A DNA stretch of 64,000 bases from Flavobacterium sp. NG2. Its GTDB lineage: Bacteria > Bacteroidota > Bacteroidia > Flavobacteriales > Flavobacteriaceae. How positions within the stretch are numbered: the first letter of the stretch is position 1; each line of letters opens with the position of its first letter. The notes under the pieces are model-generated. The model was not told the DNA's origin and did no database searches. It saw only the letters and a list, made by a program, of their open reading frames with translations. Location of the stretch: the NCBI RefSeq assembly GCF_034119845.1, contig NZ_CP139420.1, forward strand, positions 2,272,001 to 2,336,000, read 5' to 3'. Position numbers and translations under genes: made by a program. This document shows, piece by piece, positions 25,535 through 35,502 of the stretch.

Positions 25535-28183
25535 ATGTCTGAAGGAGAAAAGTTAATTCCTATTAACATCGAGGATGAAATGAAAACTGCTTACATCGAC
25601 TATTCGATGTCGGTAATTGTATCAAGAGCACTTCCAGATGTTAGAGATGGCTTGAAACCAGTACATCGTAGAGTGCTTTTTGGAATGCATGATTTAGGGG
25701 TAAACTCAAGATCCGCTCACAAGAAGTCTGCCAGAATTGTTGGAGAAGTTCTAGGAAAGTATCACCCACATGGGGATACCTCTGTTTATGATGCCATGGT
25801 TCGTATGGCTCAAGAATGGAGTATGCGTTATTTGTTAATTGACGGTCAAGGTAACTTTGGGTCTGTAGATGGTGATAGTCCAGCTGCAATGCGTTATACA
25901 GAGGCTAGAATGCGTAAAATTTCGGAAGAAATTTTGGCAGATATAGATAAAGAAACAGTTGACTTTAAGTTGAACTTTGACGATACACTTCAAGAGCCAA
26001 CGGTTATGCCAACTCGTGTTCCTACCTTATTAATAAATGGAGCAACTGGAATTGCGGTAGGTATGGCAACTAATATGCCTCCTCATAACCTTACTGAGGT
26101 TATCAATGGTACATTGGCTTATATGGACAACAATGATATCGAGATTGATGAATTGATAACACATATTAAAGCACCTGATTTTCCAACAGGGGGTGTGATT
26201 TATGGCTATGAAGGTGTTCGTGAGGCGTTCAAAACAGGTAGAGGACGTGTTGTAATGCGTGCCAAAGTTGGTTTTGAAGAAGTTGATGGTAGAGAATCAA
26301 TCATTGTAACCGAAATTCCATACCAAGTAAATAAAGCAGATATGATCAAACGTACTGCTGATTTGGTAAACGAGAAAAAAATTGAGGGCATTGCTAATAT
26401 TCGTGATGAATCGGATAGAAATGGTATGCGTATCGTATATATATTGAAACGTGATGCAACTCCAAATGTGGTGTTAAATACATTATATAAATATACACAA
26501 TTACAGTCTTCATTCAGTGTTAATAATATTGCTATTGTTAACGGTCGACCACAGATGTTGAATCTTAAAGATTTAATTTATCATTTTGTGGAGCACCGTC
26601 ATGACGTAGTGATTAGAAGAACAAAATTTGAATTACGTAAGGCAGAAGAAAGAGCACACATCTTAGAAGGTTTAATTATTGCTTCGGATAATATTGATGA
26701 AGTTATTGCGCTGATAAGAGGTTCTAAAAATACAGAGGAAGCTCGTGAGAAATTAATTGAAAGATTTAATTTATCAGATATTCAAGCTAGAGCAATTGTT
26801 GAAATGCGTTTGCGTCAATTAACAGGTCTGGAACAAGATAAGTTAAGAGCTGAGTATGAGGAATTAATGAAGTTAATTGATCACTTAAAAGCTTTATTAG
26901 CAGATGTTAATTTGAGAATTGAGTTGATTAAAGAGGAGCTTACTGAAATTAGAGATAAATACGGAGATGAGCGTCGTTCAACAATTGAGTATTCAGGAGG
27001 TGATGTAAGTATCGAAGACTTAATCGCTGATGAAAATGTAGTAATTACTATTTCGCATGCAGGATACATCAAACGTACTAACTTGACAGAGTATAAAACT
27101 CAAAATAGAGGTGGTGTAGGGCAAAAAAGCGCTGGTACAAGAGATCAAGATTTCTTAGAACATATGTTTGTTGCGACGAATCATCAATATATGATGTTCT
27201 TTACTCAAAAAGGAAAATGTTTCTGGATGCGTGTATACGAAATTCCAGAAGGAACTAAAACTGCTAAGGGTAGAGCGATTCAGAACTTGGTGAATATTGA
27301 AAGCGACGATAAAGTAAAAGCCTATATATGTACACAAGATTTAAAAGATCAGGAGTACATTAAAGGACATAACCTTGTAATGGTAACTAAACAAGGACAA
27401 GTTAAAAAGACTTCATTAGAGAAATATTCTAAGCCTAGGGTGAATGGTGTTGCAGCTATTACTATTAAAGAAGGGGATGAGTTATTAGAAGCGAAATTAA
27501 CCAATGGTGAAAGCCAGATTATTTTGGCTGTGAAATCAGGTAAATTAGTTCGATTTGAAGAAACTAAAACGCGTCCGATGGGTAGAACTGCTTCTGGAGT
27601 ACGTGGAATTACTTTAAAAGATGAAACGGATGAAGTAATTGGTATGGTTACTGTAGATAAAGACGATGTTAATGATACTCAAATCTTAGTTGTAACTGAA
27701 AATGGATATGGAAAACGTACTAAATTAGTCGATGAAGATGGTGAGGATGTTTATAGAATTACCAACCGTGGAGGTAAAGGTGTGAAAACACTTAATATTA
27801 CTGAGAAAACGGGTAGTCTAATTTCGATTAATGCGGTTACGGATGCTGATGATTTAATGATTATCAATAAGTCTGGATTAACGATTCGTATGGCTATTGA
27901 AGACCTACGTGTCATGGGACGTGCAACTCAAGGGGTGAAATTGATTAACCTTAAAGGAAAAGATTCTATCGCTGCAGTTACTAAAGTAATGAAAGATGAT
28001 GCCGAAGAAGTTGTGGTTGATGAAGATGGTAATGTTATCGAGTCAGCTGTTGAAAGAGTAAAACCAGTTCTAGAAGTTTTAGAAGATGATGGTGTTGCTG
28101 ACGATGATGAGGACGAAGATGATGAAGAGGTTATCGATGACGAAGAAGATATTGAGGATGATTCTGATGATGATGAGGCCTAA
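25535..28183 (+). CDS. gyrA: DNA gyrase subunit A
   Basis: The breakage-reunion subunit of DNA gyrase, which introduces negative supercoils. At 882 residues it has the usual N-terminal domain with catalytic Tyr121 ([10 protein letters not shown]). The quinolone-determining region GDTSVYDAM has Thr82 where E. coli has Ser83, and Asp86 at the second hot spot. The C-terminal beta-pinwheel contains the GyrA-box-like [13 protein letters not shown] long Asp/Glu tail from about residue 845 to the end is unusually acidic. Acidic tails of GyrA are known to tune supercoiling in other bacteria. It is 46 bp upstream of a TPR protein gene. Confidence 0.97.
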   Translation: MSEGEKLIPINIEDEMKTAYIDYSMSVIVSRALPDVRDGLKPVHRRVLFGMHDLGVNSRSAHKKSARIVGEVLGKYHPHGDTSVYDAMVRMAQEWSMRYLLIDGQGNFGSVDGDSPAAMRYTEARMRKISEEILADIDKETVDFKLNFDDTLQEPTVMPTRVPTLLINGATGIAVGMATNMPPHNLTEVINGTLAYMDNNDIEIDELITHIKAPDFPTGGVIYGYEGVREAFKTGRGRVVMRAKVGFEEVDGRESIIVTEIPYQVNKADMIKRTADLVNEKKIEGIANIRDESDRNGMRIVYILKRDATPNVVLNTLYKYTQLQSSFSVNNIAIVNGRPQMLNLKDLIYHFVEHRHDVVIRRTKFELRKAEERAHILEGLIIASDNIDEVIALIRGSKNTEEAREKLIERFNLSDIQARAIVEMRLRQLTGLEQDKLRAEYEELMKLIDHLKALLADVNLRIELIKEELTEIRDKYGDERRSTIEYSGGDVSIEDLIADENVVITISHAGYIKRTNLTEYKTQNRGGVGQKSAGTRDQDFLEHMFVATNHQYMMFFTQKGKCFWMRVYEIPEGTKTAKGRAIQNLVNIESDDKVKAYICTQDLKDQEYIKGHNLVMVTKQGQVKKTSLEKYSKPRVNGVAAITIKEGDELLEAKLTNGESQIILAVKSGKLVRFEETKTRPMGRTASGVRGITLKDETDEVIGMVTVDKDDVNDTQILVVTENGYGKRTKLVDEDGEDVYRITNRGGKGVKTLNITEKTGSLISINAVTDADDLMIINKSGLTIRMAIEDLRVMGRATQGVKLINLKGKDSIAAVTKVMKDDAEEVVVDEDGNVIESAVERVKPVLEVLEDDGVADDDEDEDDEEVIDDEEDIEDDSDDDEA

Positions 28184-28229
28184 TTGTATCTTGTTTTTAA
28201 CTAAACTAACTAAATAAATTTATAAGATT

Positions 28230-29504
28230 ATGAAGAGTAAGAATGTAATGCTTGCATCAGCTTTATTGATATCGGTAGCTACTTTTGCGCAAAAAGATCA
28301 GTTAAAGGCTGCTGAAAAAGCTTTGAAGAAAGGAAATATTCAAGAGGTTGAAAGCCAATTGAACCAGGCGGAATCATTAATTTCAGCAGCTTCTGACGCT
28401 GAAAAAGCGCAATATTATTTTTTACGTGAGACTGTGTACATGGATGCAGTTGATAAAAATCAAAATGTTGATAAAAACTTAGCTTTAGCAGCTAAAGCCG
28501 CTCAAGAGGTGGTTGCTATAGAGAGAAAAGCAGGAAAACTTGAATATACCACTGAAGTGCTTAAAACAATCTCAAAGATAAAAGATAGGTTAATCAATGG
28601 TGCTATTGCAGATTCTAAAGAAGAAAAATTTAAAGAAGGAGCTTCTAAGTTAAATGAAGCTTATTTGTTAGATAAAAAAGACACTTTGAATTTGTACTAC
28701 GCTTCAAGTTTTCAACTGAATGCTAAGGATTATGATGGGGCTTTAAAAAGTTTACAAGAGTTAAGAAGATTAGGTTTTACTGGGAAATCTAAAACCTTTG
28801 TAGCTACAAGTGCTGTTACAGATAAAGAAGAAGCTTTTCCATCTAAAGAAGAAAGAGATAGAATGGTGAAATTGAAAACTCACGTTAAGCCTAGAGTTGA
28901 TGTGGTTCCTTCTAAACAAGGTGAAATCTATAAAAATATTTCTTTGATTTTAATTCAACAAAAAAATATTGATGAAGCTAAAAAAGTAATTGCTGAAGCT
29001 AGAGTTTTAAATCCTAATGATTCTTCTTTGGCTATCACTGAAGCTAACTTATATTTGGAGTCGAAAGATTTTGCCATGTATAAAAAGCTGATTTCTGAAA
29101 TATTAGCAAAAAATCCTAATGATGCCGATTTGTTATTTAATTTAGGTGTTATTAGTGCAAATGCTAAGAATAAAGAAGAAGCTGAAGGCTATTATAAGAG
29201 AGCGATTGATGTTAATCCTAAGTATATGAATGCTTATATTAACTTAGTAGCTTTACGATTGGAAGCAGAAACGCCTATTAATGCAGAAATGAATAAATTA
29301 GGAAATTCTGATAAAGACAATAAAAGATACGCAGTTTTAAAAGAAGAAAAGAAAAGAATTTACCAAGGTGTGATTCCGTTTTTAGAGAAAGCACATGGTA
29401 TCGATCCTAAAAATGAAGACATTGCTAATACTCTTTTAAGTGTTTATGGAGCTTTGGAAATGTCAGCTGAGAAAAAAGCATTAAAAGAAAAGTTAGGTAA
29501 ATAA
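28230..29504 (+). CDS. Exported TPR protein downstream of gyrA
   Basis: A 424-residue protein with a signal peptide (MKSKNVMLASALLISVATFAQ). The N-terminal part is Ala/Lys/Glu-rich and helical. TPR units are visible toward the C terminus, for example NPNDADLLFNLGVISANAKN followed by AEGYYKRAIDVNP. A role as a periplasmic or envelope scaffold is likely, but no specific function is known. The gene follows gyrA by 46 bp without a terminator, so it could be read through from gyrA. Confidence 0.8.
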   Translation: MKSKNVMLASALLISVATFAQKDQLKAAEKALKKGNIQEVESQLNQAESLISAASDAEKAQYYFLRETVYMDAVDKNQNVDKNLALAAKAAQEVVAIERKAGKLEYTTEVLKTISKIKDRLINGAIADSKEEKFKEGASKLNEAYLLDKKDTLNLYYASSFQLNAKDYDGALKSLQELRRLGFTGKSKTFVATSAVTDKEEAFPSKEERDRMVKLKTHVKPRVDVVPSKQGEIYKNISLILIQQKNIDEAKKVIAEARVLNPNDSSLAITEANLYLESKDFAMYKKLISEILAKNPNDADLLFNLGVISANAKNKEEAEGYYKRAIDVNPKYMNAYINLVALRLEAETPINAEMNKLGNSDKDNKRYAVLKEEKKRIYQGVIPFLEKAHGIDPKNEDIANTLLSVYGALEMSAEKKALKEKLGK

Positions 29505-29525
29505 TCGACTTTAATTGCTTAAAAT

Positions 29526-29558
29526 AACAAACCCGCTTAGTTTTCTAAGCGGGTTTAT
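29526..29558. terminator. Bidirectional terminator between convergent genes
   Basis: An 11-bp stem AACCCGCTTAG / CTAAGCGGGTT with a tight loop, followed on the plus strand by T-rich sequence. It separates the TPR gene and aroE. Confidence 0.8.
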
Positions 29559-29581
29559 TGTTTTATGAGGTTTGCGTTTTT

Positions 29582-30334
29582 TTATTTATTCCAAATCTCC
29601 CAAGATTTTTCAGCTTGGTATTCTAGCATGCTTAGTCCGTTTTTAATTTGAGCTCCTTTGGCTTTGGCATTTTTTAGAAATTGCGTCTCTGCTGGATTGT
29701 AAATTAAGTCGTAAGCAATGTGTTTGTCTGAAAAGAATTCGTAAGGAATGGCAGGACAGGCTTCAATATCTGGGCTTGTTCCTACAGGTGTGCTATTGAT
29801 GATAATGTGATATTCGTTGAAAGTTGTTTCGTTTAATTCGCTATAATCAATTGTTTTTTCTTTGTTTCCGCGTGATACAAATTCATAGTCAATTCCTAAC
29901 TCTGATAAAGCAAAAGCTACTCCTTTGGAGGCACCACCAGTACCTAGTATCAATGCTTTTTTGTGATGTGATTGCAATAAGGGTTCTAATGATTTTTTGA
30001 ATCCATAATAATCGGTATTGTAGCCTTTTAGTTTTCCTTTTTTAGTAAATTTTATAGTGTTTACGGCACCAATTTTTGCTGCTTTTTTGGATAATTTATC
30101 CAAATAAGGAATTACCACCTCTTTGTAAGGGATGGTAACATTGATTCCTTTTATTTCTGGTTGATTGTTTTTTACAACCTCAGGGAATAACTCAATTTCG
30201 GGGATGTCAAAGTTCTCATAACTACATCCTTCATAGTTTCCCGATTCAAATTTTTCTTTAAAATAGCCTCTTGAAAAAGAATAACTAATATTTTTACCTA
30301 ATAAACCAAAGCGTTTTTTATTGATAGCAACCAT
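29582..30334 (-). CDS. aroE: Shikimate dehydrogenase
   Basis: Reduces 3-dehydroshikimate to shikimate with NADPH in aromatic amino-acid synthesis. At 250 residues it is slightly shorter than E. coli AroE. The substrate-binding domain contains the catalytic Lys in INVTIPYKEVV and the Asp in YNTDYYGF. The nucleotide loop is LGTGGASKGVAFAL near residue 128. The NSTPVGT motif and the C-terminal helix (GLSMLEYQA) are also present. Its start codon overlaps the stop of the upstream TPR gene in a TAATG, so the two are translationally coupled. Confidence 0.95.
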   Translation of the reverse strand: MVAINKKRFGLLGKNISYSFSRGYFKEKFESGNYEGCSYENFDIPEIELFPEVVKNNQPEIKGINVTIPYKEVVIPYLDKLSKKAAKIGAVNTIKFTKKGKLKGYNTDYYGFKKSLEPLLQSHHKKALILGTGGASKGVAFALSELGIDYEFVSRGNKEKTIDYSELNETTFNEYHIIINSTPVGTSPDIEACPAIPYEFFSDKHIAYDLIYNPAETQFLKNAKAKGAQIKNGLSMLEYQAEKSWEIWNK

Positions 30335-31731
30335 TATTGTTTTTTATGTTTTGCAATATAATTTTGTACTGTTTTTTTTGCCCAAACCACTGGGAATAAA
30401 TCTTCTATTATGATGTAGTTGTCAAAGTTTAGACGCAATCCATTACTTAAGTGGAACTTAGCTTTGGCGTTGTCTTGAGTCATGAAATAGAGTCCAGCTA
30501 ATCGGTATTCAATCTCATTGGATTCAGGATAGAATTCTGTAGCCTGTAATAAGGTAAGAATCGCACCATCAAATTCTCCTAAGAATTGTAATAAGTCCAC
30601 CCAGAATAACCAAGTATCAAGCTCAGTATCTCCAAACTCTACTGCTTTTCTGAATCCAAATTCTGCTTCTTCAAAAAAGTTCATTTGCTTGTTGATGGTA
30701 GCATATCTTTTCCAATACAATTTATTTTGATTGTCAATAGCCAAAGCTTTGTTGACATAAAATAGAGCTTTCTGGAAATTATTTTGGCGCACATAGAAAT
30801 CTGTAATCGCAATCCATCCTTTGTCTAAAAGAGGATCTTCGTGTACGGTTTCGTTATAGAATTTTAAAGCAAATGCTGTATTTCCTAATTTTTCATGACA
30901 TTTCCCAATTCTTAATAGTGCATATGAAGTAGCGTCGTCAAGTTCAATCGTGCGTTTATAGCTATCGATGGCTTTTTCGTATTGCCCCAAACGTTCGTAT
31001 GCTTTTGCTTTTTCCATATAAGCACCTAGAAAATCTTCGTCGATTAGGGTTGCGTATTCAAAAGCACGAATGGCTTCTTCGTATTGTTTTAAGCCATAGT
31101 GTAAACGTCCTTTTTGATGCCAGGCTATTTCGCTATAAGGATTTTTTTCAATGTATTGATTTAAGTATTCAATTGCTTCTTTGTTTTGGTCTAAAAATTC
31201 AAAACAATAAACAACGTTATACAAGGCTGCTTGGTCTTCTAAATCTTCTTCTAGGCAATTGATAAAGCTTTCTTTGGCTTGTTCAAGATTGTCCATGAAG
31301 AGGTATTCCATCCCAATTAAATTATAGACATCAGCATAATCATCAGTGTGTTCTAAAGCAATTTTGAGGTACTCCACAGCTTTTTCATGTTGGTCTCTTT
31401 TAGAGCAGATGTTTGCTTTTTGAATATAGATTTCTTCATTGTTAGGCTCAATAGCATAAAGCTCATTGAGTAACTTTTCGGCAATATCTAGCTTGTCCTC
31501 AAAAATCAACATTTCGACTTGTACCAATTTCAAACCAGTTGATTTTGGATGTTGGTCTAAAGCTAACTTTAGGGCTTTTTTAGCTAATGCTGTCTTACCT
31601 GTATCTAGGTAATGAAGAATAATTTCTTCAAATTCTTCAGAGTCAAAAAAGAGCACCTTATTGGTTTTCAACATCGACTCAAATTTAGATAAAGATAAGT
31701 TGTAGTTTTCTTCTTCGTCGCTTAGTTGCAT
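30334..31731 (-). CDS. Cytoplasmic TPR-repeat protein
   Basis: A 465-residue protein with no signal peptide, built almost wholly of TPR units from about residue 35 to 440. Examples are AWHQKGRLHYGLKQYEEAIR and AYMEKAKAYERLGQYEKAID. Such solenoids bind partner proteins. The partner is unknown. It is the first gene of a two-gene unit with aroE (TAATG overlap), an arrangement I believe is common in flavobacteria. Confidence 0.85.
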   Translation of the reverse strand: MQLSDEEENYNLSLSKFESMLKTNKVLFFDSEEFEEIILHYLDTGKTALAKKALKLALDQHPKSTGLKLVQVEMLIFEDKLDIAEKLLNELYAIEPNNEEIYIQKANICSKRDQHEKAVEYLKIALEHTDDYADVYNLIGMEYLFMDNLEQAKESFINCLEEDLEDQAALYNVVYCFEFLDQNKEAIEYLNQYIEKNPYSEIAWHQKGRLHYGLKQYEEAIRAFEYATLIDEDFLGAYMEKAKAYERLGQYEKAIDSYKRTIELDDATSYALLRIGKCHEKLGNTAFALKFYNETVHEDPLLDKGWIAITDFYVRQNNFQKALFYVNKALAIDNQNKLYWKRYATINKQMNFFEEAEFGFRKAVEFGDTELDTWLFWVDLLQFLGEFDGAILTLLQATEFYPESNEIEYRLAGLYFMTQDNAKAKFHLSNGLRLNFDNYIIIEDLFPVVWAKKTVQNYIAKHKKQ

Positions 31732-31862
31732 ACTGTTGTTTTTTAGAATTTAGCCTATTTAAAGTTAGGCATCATTACTTTTATGAGGAAGAAAAATGAT
31801 AATTGTTGTGAACAAATTAATTAACAATTAAAAATGAGTTAATTAGCGATTGTGTTTTTTTA

Positions 31863-33062
31863 TTATTTACTGTTTCCTATTGTTAAAGTTAGTTCGTTCA
31901 TTACTTCTATCATTATCTCACAACCTTCACGAATCTCTTCTTCGGAAATAGTCAAAGGAGGAGTGATTCTGATGGCGCAACCTTCAAATAACAGCCAAAA
32001 TAAAATAAGCCCTTTGTCTTGACATCTTAAAATCACTTCATTTGTAATGTCTGCGCTTTTTGTCATGGCCGCAAGCATTAACCCTTTTCCTCTTATTTCT
32101 TGTATCAAAGGATGTACCAAAAGTGATCTAAAGAGCTTTTCTTTCTCTAAAGCTTCCTTCATGATATCCGTTTCGATGATTTCTTGTAAAGTAGCCAAGC
32201 AGGCTGACGCAATGACAGGGTGTCCTCCAAAGGTTGTAATATGACCTAATTTAGGGTTTTCTGTCAATAAATCCATCATCGCTGATGAGGCGGTGAAGGC
32301 GCCTACAGGCATTCCACCTCCCATTCCTTTTCCCATGGCAATAATATCAGGAACGACATCGTAGTTTTGAAAACCAAAAAGTTTTCCTGTTCGTCCAAAA
32401 CCAGGTTGGATTTCGTCCAATATCATCAAAGCACCTACTTCGTTACAACGTTGACGTACTTTTTGTAAATAATCATTAAAAGGTTCAATAAATCCAGCCC
32501 CACCTTGGATGGTTTCTAATAAAACTCCGGCGGTTTTGCTCGTGATTTTTAATAAATCGGCTTCGTTATTGAAGGTGATAAAATCAATATCCGGAAGTAA
32601 TGGTCTAAAGGCTTGTTTGCGCTCCTCAAACCCCATGACACTCATAGACCCCATTGTATTTCCGTGATACGCATTATGACAAGAGATGAGTTGACTGCGA
32701 CCTGTGACTCTTTTAGCTAGTTTTAAGGAACCTTCAATGGCTTCGGTGCCTGAATTAACCAAATAGGTTTTATCCAGCGGAGCGGGCAGGAGTGAAGCCA
32801 TCAACTTGCAATATTCTACAGCAGGGCTTTGGGAATATTCGCCATACACCATCACATGCGAATATTTGTCTAACTGGTCCTTAATCGCTTGATTGACTCT
32901 CGGATGTTGATGCCCTAAAGTACAGGCCGAAACACCAGCTACAAAGTCCAAATATTTCTTGTTATTCGTATCGTATATATAAGAACCTATAGCATGCGAA
33001 ACTTCCATACCCAAAGGATAAGGAGAAGTTTGCGCTTGGTATTTTATAAAATCTGGATTCAA
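31863..33062 (-). CDS. Class-III PLP aminotransferase (acetylornithine/aspartate type)
   Basis: A fold-type I, class III aminotransferase of the acetylornithine/ornithine/4-aminobutyrate group. The active-site region is MILDEIQPGFGRTG, and the PLP lysine lies in IIAMGKGMGGGMPVGAF. The cofactor phosphate loop is YLVNSGTEAIEGSLKLA. I place the start at TTG 33062 (LNPDFIKYQAQTSPYP), which fits the family N terminus. The frame is open to 33167, but that extension reads through a repeated noncoding motif. The substrate is unassigned. It follows the OstA-like gene on the same strand. Confidence 0.85.
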   Translation of the reverse strand: MNPDFIKYQAQTSPYPLGMEVSHAIGSYIYDTNNKKYLDFVAGVSACTLGHQHPRVNQAIKDQLDKYSHVMVYGEYSQSPAVEYCKLMASLLPAPLDKTYLVNSGTEAIEGSLKLAKRVTGRSQLISCHNAYHGNTMGSMSVMGFEERKQAFRPLLPDIDFITFNNEADLLKITSKTAGVLLETIQGGAGFIEPFNDYLQKVRQRCNEVGALMILDEIQPGFGRTGKLFGFQNYDVVPDIIAMGKGMGGGMPVGAFTASSAMMDLLTENPKLGHITTFGGHPVIASACLATLQEIIETDIMKEALEKEKLFRSLLVHPLIQEIRGKGLMLAAMTKSADITNEVILRCQDKGLILFWLLFEGCAIRITPPLTISEEEIREGCEIMIEVMNELTLTIGNSK

Positions 33063-33069
33063 TTTGTTT

Positions 33070-33122
33070 TTTTTTAACCGCAAAATTCGCAAAGGTTTCG
33101 CAAAGTTCTCGGAGTTTTTTAT
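33070..33122. repeat. ACCGCAAA-type intergenic repeat (R8), copy 1
   Basis: Contains AACCGCAAA, the unit TTCGCAAAG twice, and CGGAGTTTTTT. The start and end blocks recur at 40957-40982. It lies between the OstA-like and aminotransferase genes. Confidence 0.5.
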
Positions 33123-33175
33123 TAATCTACGTTTGCTACAGCTGAAAACTGAAAACTGTGACTGCAAACTTAATT

Positions 33176-34807
33176 TTACTTCTTTTTTTTCTTTTTATCG
33201 TAATCCAATGTTTCCTTGCGGATTTTCATTGGAACATTCAGTTGTCCTTTTTCAATTTCGCCTTCTTTGACTAGTTTGGCATTCATTTCGTTTTCCTCGT
33301 CAGAGAAAATATCGTCTTTGGTTTTTATTCGTTCTTCGCCGCGCCAGTTAAGTCCCCTTAGTTTTCTCGCATTTTCGGGCAGTTCTTCTTCGGGGTAAAT
33401 ATCACCATCCACTTGTTTGTAAAAAGTAATGGTTTCGGCGGTATTGTTTTCTAAAATCATATTGATTTTACTGCTGACATTTTTATTGATACCAATGAGT
33501 TCTTGAGCATCGTTACGCATATAGTAAATTACTTCGGCATTTTTAATCACATCCACTTCATGGAGTTTTCCTTCAATAAACTTGCCGTATAAATTGAGTC
33601 CTTTGACTTGGTTGAAGCCCGTTCCTAGCGTGTCTTTGGAAACCATAAAGGTATTGTTGAGTACTTTAAGGGAGTCAAGTTTTCTAGTGGTGTTATTGCC
33701 TATCAGGTGCATTACATCACCTGTGATTTGGTTTTCACCATTCCAAATAATCGGGTTTCCTATCAGTTTCGTCAAAGCCTCTTTCGAACTTGAATGCAAC
33801 GAATCACATTTTCCGCTCATATCTACTTTGAAGAAACGAACATTATTAAAGGCACGAATCACACGATTGCCTTCAGGACCTGTAACCATCAGTCTTTTTC
33901 CGTGAATATAAACCGAATCCTTATCGACTAAATTAATCGCTACGGCTCTTTTGGTGACAAAAAGGGAATCTTTCTTTTTGTACATTTCCGCATAATGCCC
34001 TTTGACAATTCCTTTGTTGATGGTATCGGTAATTTTTACATTTCGACTAGCCGATGCAAATTCTTTGTTTCGGTCATAGTACAAACTATCGCCTTCTATC
34101 AAGCGGTCATCATAACGGATATAGGATTTTCGCAGAAAGTGAGCCAGGTTTTTCTTGGTATCATAAAACCCTTTTTCGGTATAGATATAATTGGCTTTAC
34201 TGGTAATGGTCGATGGTCCAAAAAGATACGAATGTCCTGAATTGCTAAAATAATCCAAATGATTCGATTTAATCACATATGTAGGATTTGTAATGGTCAC
34301 CGCTGTTAAAAACTGAAACTTTTTTTGTGGCACATAATAACGTCCCGACTTGGATTTCAAGGTGTTATCACGGTTTGTAATCGTTCCGTTGGTGTTGTAA
34401 TAAACCTCTTGGGTGTTTCGGTTAAAGTTGATAGTGTCTGTGGCTAAAGTGGCATCAGGCGAACTCATCACCGCATTTCCCGTAGCAAAAGCTTGCTTCA
34501 TATTTCCGTTATACTCCGCATATTTACTATTGAGGTATAAGGTGTCTCCCTGAACAATTTGCACATTTCCAAAGGCTTTGATATAGTTTTCTTTTTGAAA
34601 ATAATAAGCCTTGTTACAAGTCAAAACAATTCCGTCATGTAGGACACTCACATTTCCAGTAAGTAAAAAAGCGTCGGGTATTTCGGTTTCATTGACATCT
34701 GCAAAGTCAGAATGTTCAATGATGATTTTTTTGGGTGTTTGTGCCACAATCGCAGTGGAACTAATGAAAATCAAACAAAAACTGATATAAAAAAGGAATT
34801 GCTTCAA
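33176..34807 (-). CDS. OstA/LptA-like protein
   Basis: A 543-residue protein with a signal peptide (MKQFLFYISFCLIFISSTAI). It contains repeated beta-strand units typical of the OstA/LptA domain, such as DAFLLTGNVSVLHDGIVLTC followed by KAYYF, and KAFGNVQIVQGDTLYL. LptA carries lipopolysaccharide across the periplasm, and LptD assembles it in the outer membrane. Long OstA-like proteins of this size occur in Bacteroidota and probably serve the same path. The C terminus is very Lys-rich (DYDKKKKKK). There is a long gene-free region upstream. Confidence 0.82.
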   Translation of the reverse strand: MKQFLFYISFCLIFISSTAIVAQTPKKIIIEHSDFADVNETEIPDAFLLTGNVSVLHDGIVLTCNKAYYFQKENYIKAFGNVQIVQGDTLYLNSKYAEYNGNMKQAFATGNAVMSSPDATLATDTINFNRNTQEVYYNTNGTITNRDNTLKSKSGRYYVPQKKFQFLTAVTITNPTYVIKSNHLDYFSNSGHSYLFGPSTITSKANYIYTEKGFYDTKKNLAHFLRKSYIRYDDRLIEGDSLYYDRNKEFASASRNVKITDTINKGIVKGHYAEMYKKKDSLFVTKRAVAINLVDKDSVYIHGKRLMVTGPEGNRVIRAFNNVRFFKVDMSGKCDSLHSSSKEALTKLIGNPIIWNGENQITGDVMHLIGNNTTRKLDSLKVLNNTFMVSKDTLGTGFNQVKGLNLYGKFIEGKLHEVDVIKNAEVIYYMRNDAQELIGINKNVSSKINMILENNTAETITFYKQVDGDIYPEEELPENARKLRGLNWRGEERIKTKDDIFSDEENEMNAKLVKEGEIEKGQLNVPMKIRKETLDYDKKKKKK

Positions 34808-34920
34808 TGGATTAATTTTTTGCCAAATTTAGGAAAATCCAACCAATCCACACTCCAATAAGCTTTCAAGTTTTCAAAAGGGACTCATAAAGTTTTATTA
34901 ACACTTTTTTTGAGTAGGCT

Positions 34921-35034
34921 GTGCCACCATTCTGGCAAGGGGCTTACTATTCTTTGTGTCGATAAAGCCCCTAGCCACAATGCTGTCGGGCTATACGCAC
35001 TACTTCGGTAGTTTGCTTCTATCCCTCACACAAA
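34921..35034. repeat. Dispersed intergenic repeat R1, copy 2
   Basis: Second copy of the 115-bp element at 11559, in the same orientation. It keeps GTGCCACCATT, GGCAAGGGGCTT, AATGCTGTCGGGCTATACGC, CTACTTCGGTAG and GCTTCTATCCCTCAC. It lies in a 690-bp gene-free stretch (34808-35497) together with repeat R2 and an intron remnant. Confidence 0.85.
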
Positions 35035-35060
35035 ATATCTTAAAATTGAACTTTTTGTGT

Positions 35061-35198
35061 CGTCAGTTCGAGTGATTTTTAATAATAATGCGATAGCTGT
35101 ATTATTTAAAATTGTATCGAGAAGCCTTGTTTAAGCTAGAGTTCTCGATACTGGCTTACATTTTTCTATCGCAAATTGTAAGCCAACTCGAACTGACG
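35061..35198. repeat. Nested inverted repeat R2, copy 1
   Basis: Ends are perfect inverted copies: CGTCAGTTCGAGT (35061) and ACTCGAACTGACG (35186). Inner pairs are TGCGATAG / CTATCGCA, TATCGAGAA / TTCTCGATA and TGGCTTACA / TGTAAGCCA. The same ends and the TGTATCGAGAA core recur at 45630-45770. It looks like a nonautonomous palindromic element. Confidence 0.85.
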
Positions 35199-35419
35199 AA
35201 CTATATCTTAATAGCATTGTTCTAACACGGAGTCGTGTTTAAGGATGTTTTTTTACCAATCAATTAACTTTTGTACCCGATGCAATCGAGCCAGTTTGGG
35301 GCCTATTTTAGGTTCAACCATTACTTTGAAGCGCCTAAGGCAAAAAGGCTATCAATCCTTTACAGATTTTTATATCGAATTGAACCCATCATTTGGTGAA
35401 CTAACGAGTTTAGCCTGTC

Positions 35420-35502
35420 CAAATTTGAGGGATGACTCGTACGTACGGTGGTGTGAGAGGCGCAGTCCGTTAGTTTCTGGCAGAGCCGTCTACTCGATTA
35501 GC
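35420..35502 (+). mobile_element. Probable group II intron 3'-end remnant
   Basis: The sequence ACTCGTACGTACGGTGGTG, then TGAGAGGCGCAGTCCGTTAG and GCAGAGCCGTCTACTCGATT, resembles the 3' end (domain V 3' half and domain VI) of Bacteroidota group II introns, recalled from memory. No reverse transcriptase is encoded nearby, and the 5' half of domain V looks disrupted. It therefore appears to be a dead fragment. It touches the 3' end of the potassium channel gene. Confidence 0.5.

Noticed and set aside
33063-33167. N-terminal extension of the aminotransferase frame
   Set aside because: It translates the repeated ACCGCAAA motif; the family N terminus begins at the TTG at 33062.
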